Assembly: GCA_030043395.1 (NCBI GenBank)
Contig: JASHXW010000028.1
Location: 1 to 6,685, forward strand
DNA length: 6,685 bases
Source: Streptosporangiaceae bacterium
GTDB lineage: Bacteria; Actinomycetota; Actinomycetes; Streptosporangiales; Streptosporangiaceae
Reading direction: 5' to 3'
The position numbers were made by a program, and so were the translations under genes. A model generated the notes under the pieces. That model saw only the letters and a list, made by a program, of their open reading frames with translations. It did no database searches and was not told where the DNA came from. Positions within the stretch are counted from its first letter, which is position 1. Each line of letters opens with the position of its first letter. Shown here piece after piece: positions 6,336 through 6,685 of this stretch.

Positions 6336-6685
6336 GCGCCGATCCTTGCGCGCAGCTGTTCATAGGTGACGGCATGCTTGTCCGCGATTGCCAGCGCATA
6401 GGCAAGGCCATCGGCAGGCCGGCGCAGCACCTTGAAGGTGCGCCGAGCCGGATCATCGGGGACGATCAGGCTGGTCATGCTGACCACGCTGGGGGCGTAG
6501 CTGGCTAGCTCGTCGATGAAGGTCACGTAGACGCACAGCAGGTCGAGCTCGACGACCTTGCTCAGCACCTTCTGGCCCAGGAAGCGCGCGTCGCTGAGCG
6601 TGGTGGAAGTAAAGATCTCGTTCATGATCACGATGCTGCGCGGCGTGGCCGCCCGTAGCACCTTCTGGATCCGCAGCAGGTCGTC
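6332..6685 (-). CDS. Second MutS-related ATPase, C-terminal part (partial)
   Basis: The frame is open to the right edge, so the gene begins outside the window; 117 C-terminal residues are visible (numbered from the edge). They show a MutS-type Walker [14 protein letters not shown] (17-29), with Asn22 before Glu23, and a C-terminal [14 protein letters not shown] segment (91-104) resembling the end of MutS ATPase domains. The H-loop position reads VTFIDEL (54-60): where MutS and the neighbouring gene have T-H, this protein has T-F, so the histidine is missing. Walker A is not in the window. The GTG at 6659-6661 is an internal codon, not a start, because the frame continues upstream with coherent sequence (DDLLRIQK). 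The TGA at 6334-6332 overlaps the start of the next MutS-related gene, so the two are probably co-translated and may form a heterodimer. The function is unknown. Confidence 0.75.
   Translation of the reverse strand, partial: DDLLRIQKVLRAATPRSIVIMNEIFTSTTLSDARFLGQKVLSKVVELDLLCVYVTFIDELASYAPSVVSMTSLIVPDDPARRTFKVLRRPADGLAYALAIADKHAVTYEQLRARIGA
6343..6347 (-). promoter_or_regulatory. Ribosome binding site of the complete MutS-related gene
   Basis: On the minus strand AAGGA lies seven bases before ATG 6335. It sits inside the end of the preceding gene and supports the chosen start and the four-base overlap. Confidence 0.6.

Noticed and set aside
5226..6365. Long plus-strand open frame (379 codons) opposite the MutS-related gene
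   Set aside because: The minus strand carries clear Walker A, Walker B and H-loop motifs here; the plus-strand translation shows none and is compositionally biased.

Overview
The window is a gene-dense, high-GC segment, probably from an actinobacterium. I base that on the strong G/C preference at third codon positions, the GTG start and four-base overlaps, and a gene set resembling a hydrogenase-like locus I recall from mycobacteria. The host assignment is an inference; no rRNA or other taxonomic marker is present.

Positions 1-4783 (+ strand) hold the end of one tightly packed operon for a membrane-bound complex related to group 4 [NiFe] hydrogenases and respiratory complex I. In order it contains the C-terminal end of an antiporter-like membrane subunit (HyfF-like, cut by the window edge), a fused NuoC/NuoD-type large subunit (HyfG/HycE-like), a short ferredoxin (HyfH/HycF-like), the NuoB-type small subunit (HyfI/HycG-like) and a second antiporter-like subunit (HyfB/HycC-like). 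Three of the four junctions are four-base ATGA or GTGA overlaps. The large subunit has lost all four nickel-ligand cysteines and ends exactly where hydrogenase precursors are proteolytically matured. It therefore cannot carry a NiFe site, and the complex belongs with the 'energy-converting hydrogenase-related' (Ehr) complexes. The small subunit keeps its complete [4Fe-4S] ligand set. The ferredoxin keeps the four ligands of one cluster and has lost the four of the other. HyfB lacks the usual helix-8 lysine. The likely picture is an electron-transfer complex coupled to ion movement whose catalytic partner or acceptor is unknown.

Positions 4784-4844 are a 61-base convergent gap with only a weak hairpin.

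Positions 4845-6685 (- strand) hold two adjacent MutS-superfamily ATPase genes overlapping by four bases. The upstream one runs off the right edge. The downstream one is complete at 496 residues and too short to carry a mismatch-recognition domain. They resemble uncharacterised MutS-related proteins rather than MutS itself, and their complementary motif changes suggest a heterodimer.

No tRNA, rRNA, CRISPR array, insertion sequence or notable repeat was seen, and no gene-free stretch exceeds 61 bases.
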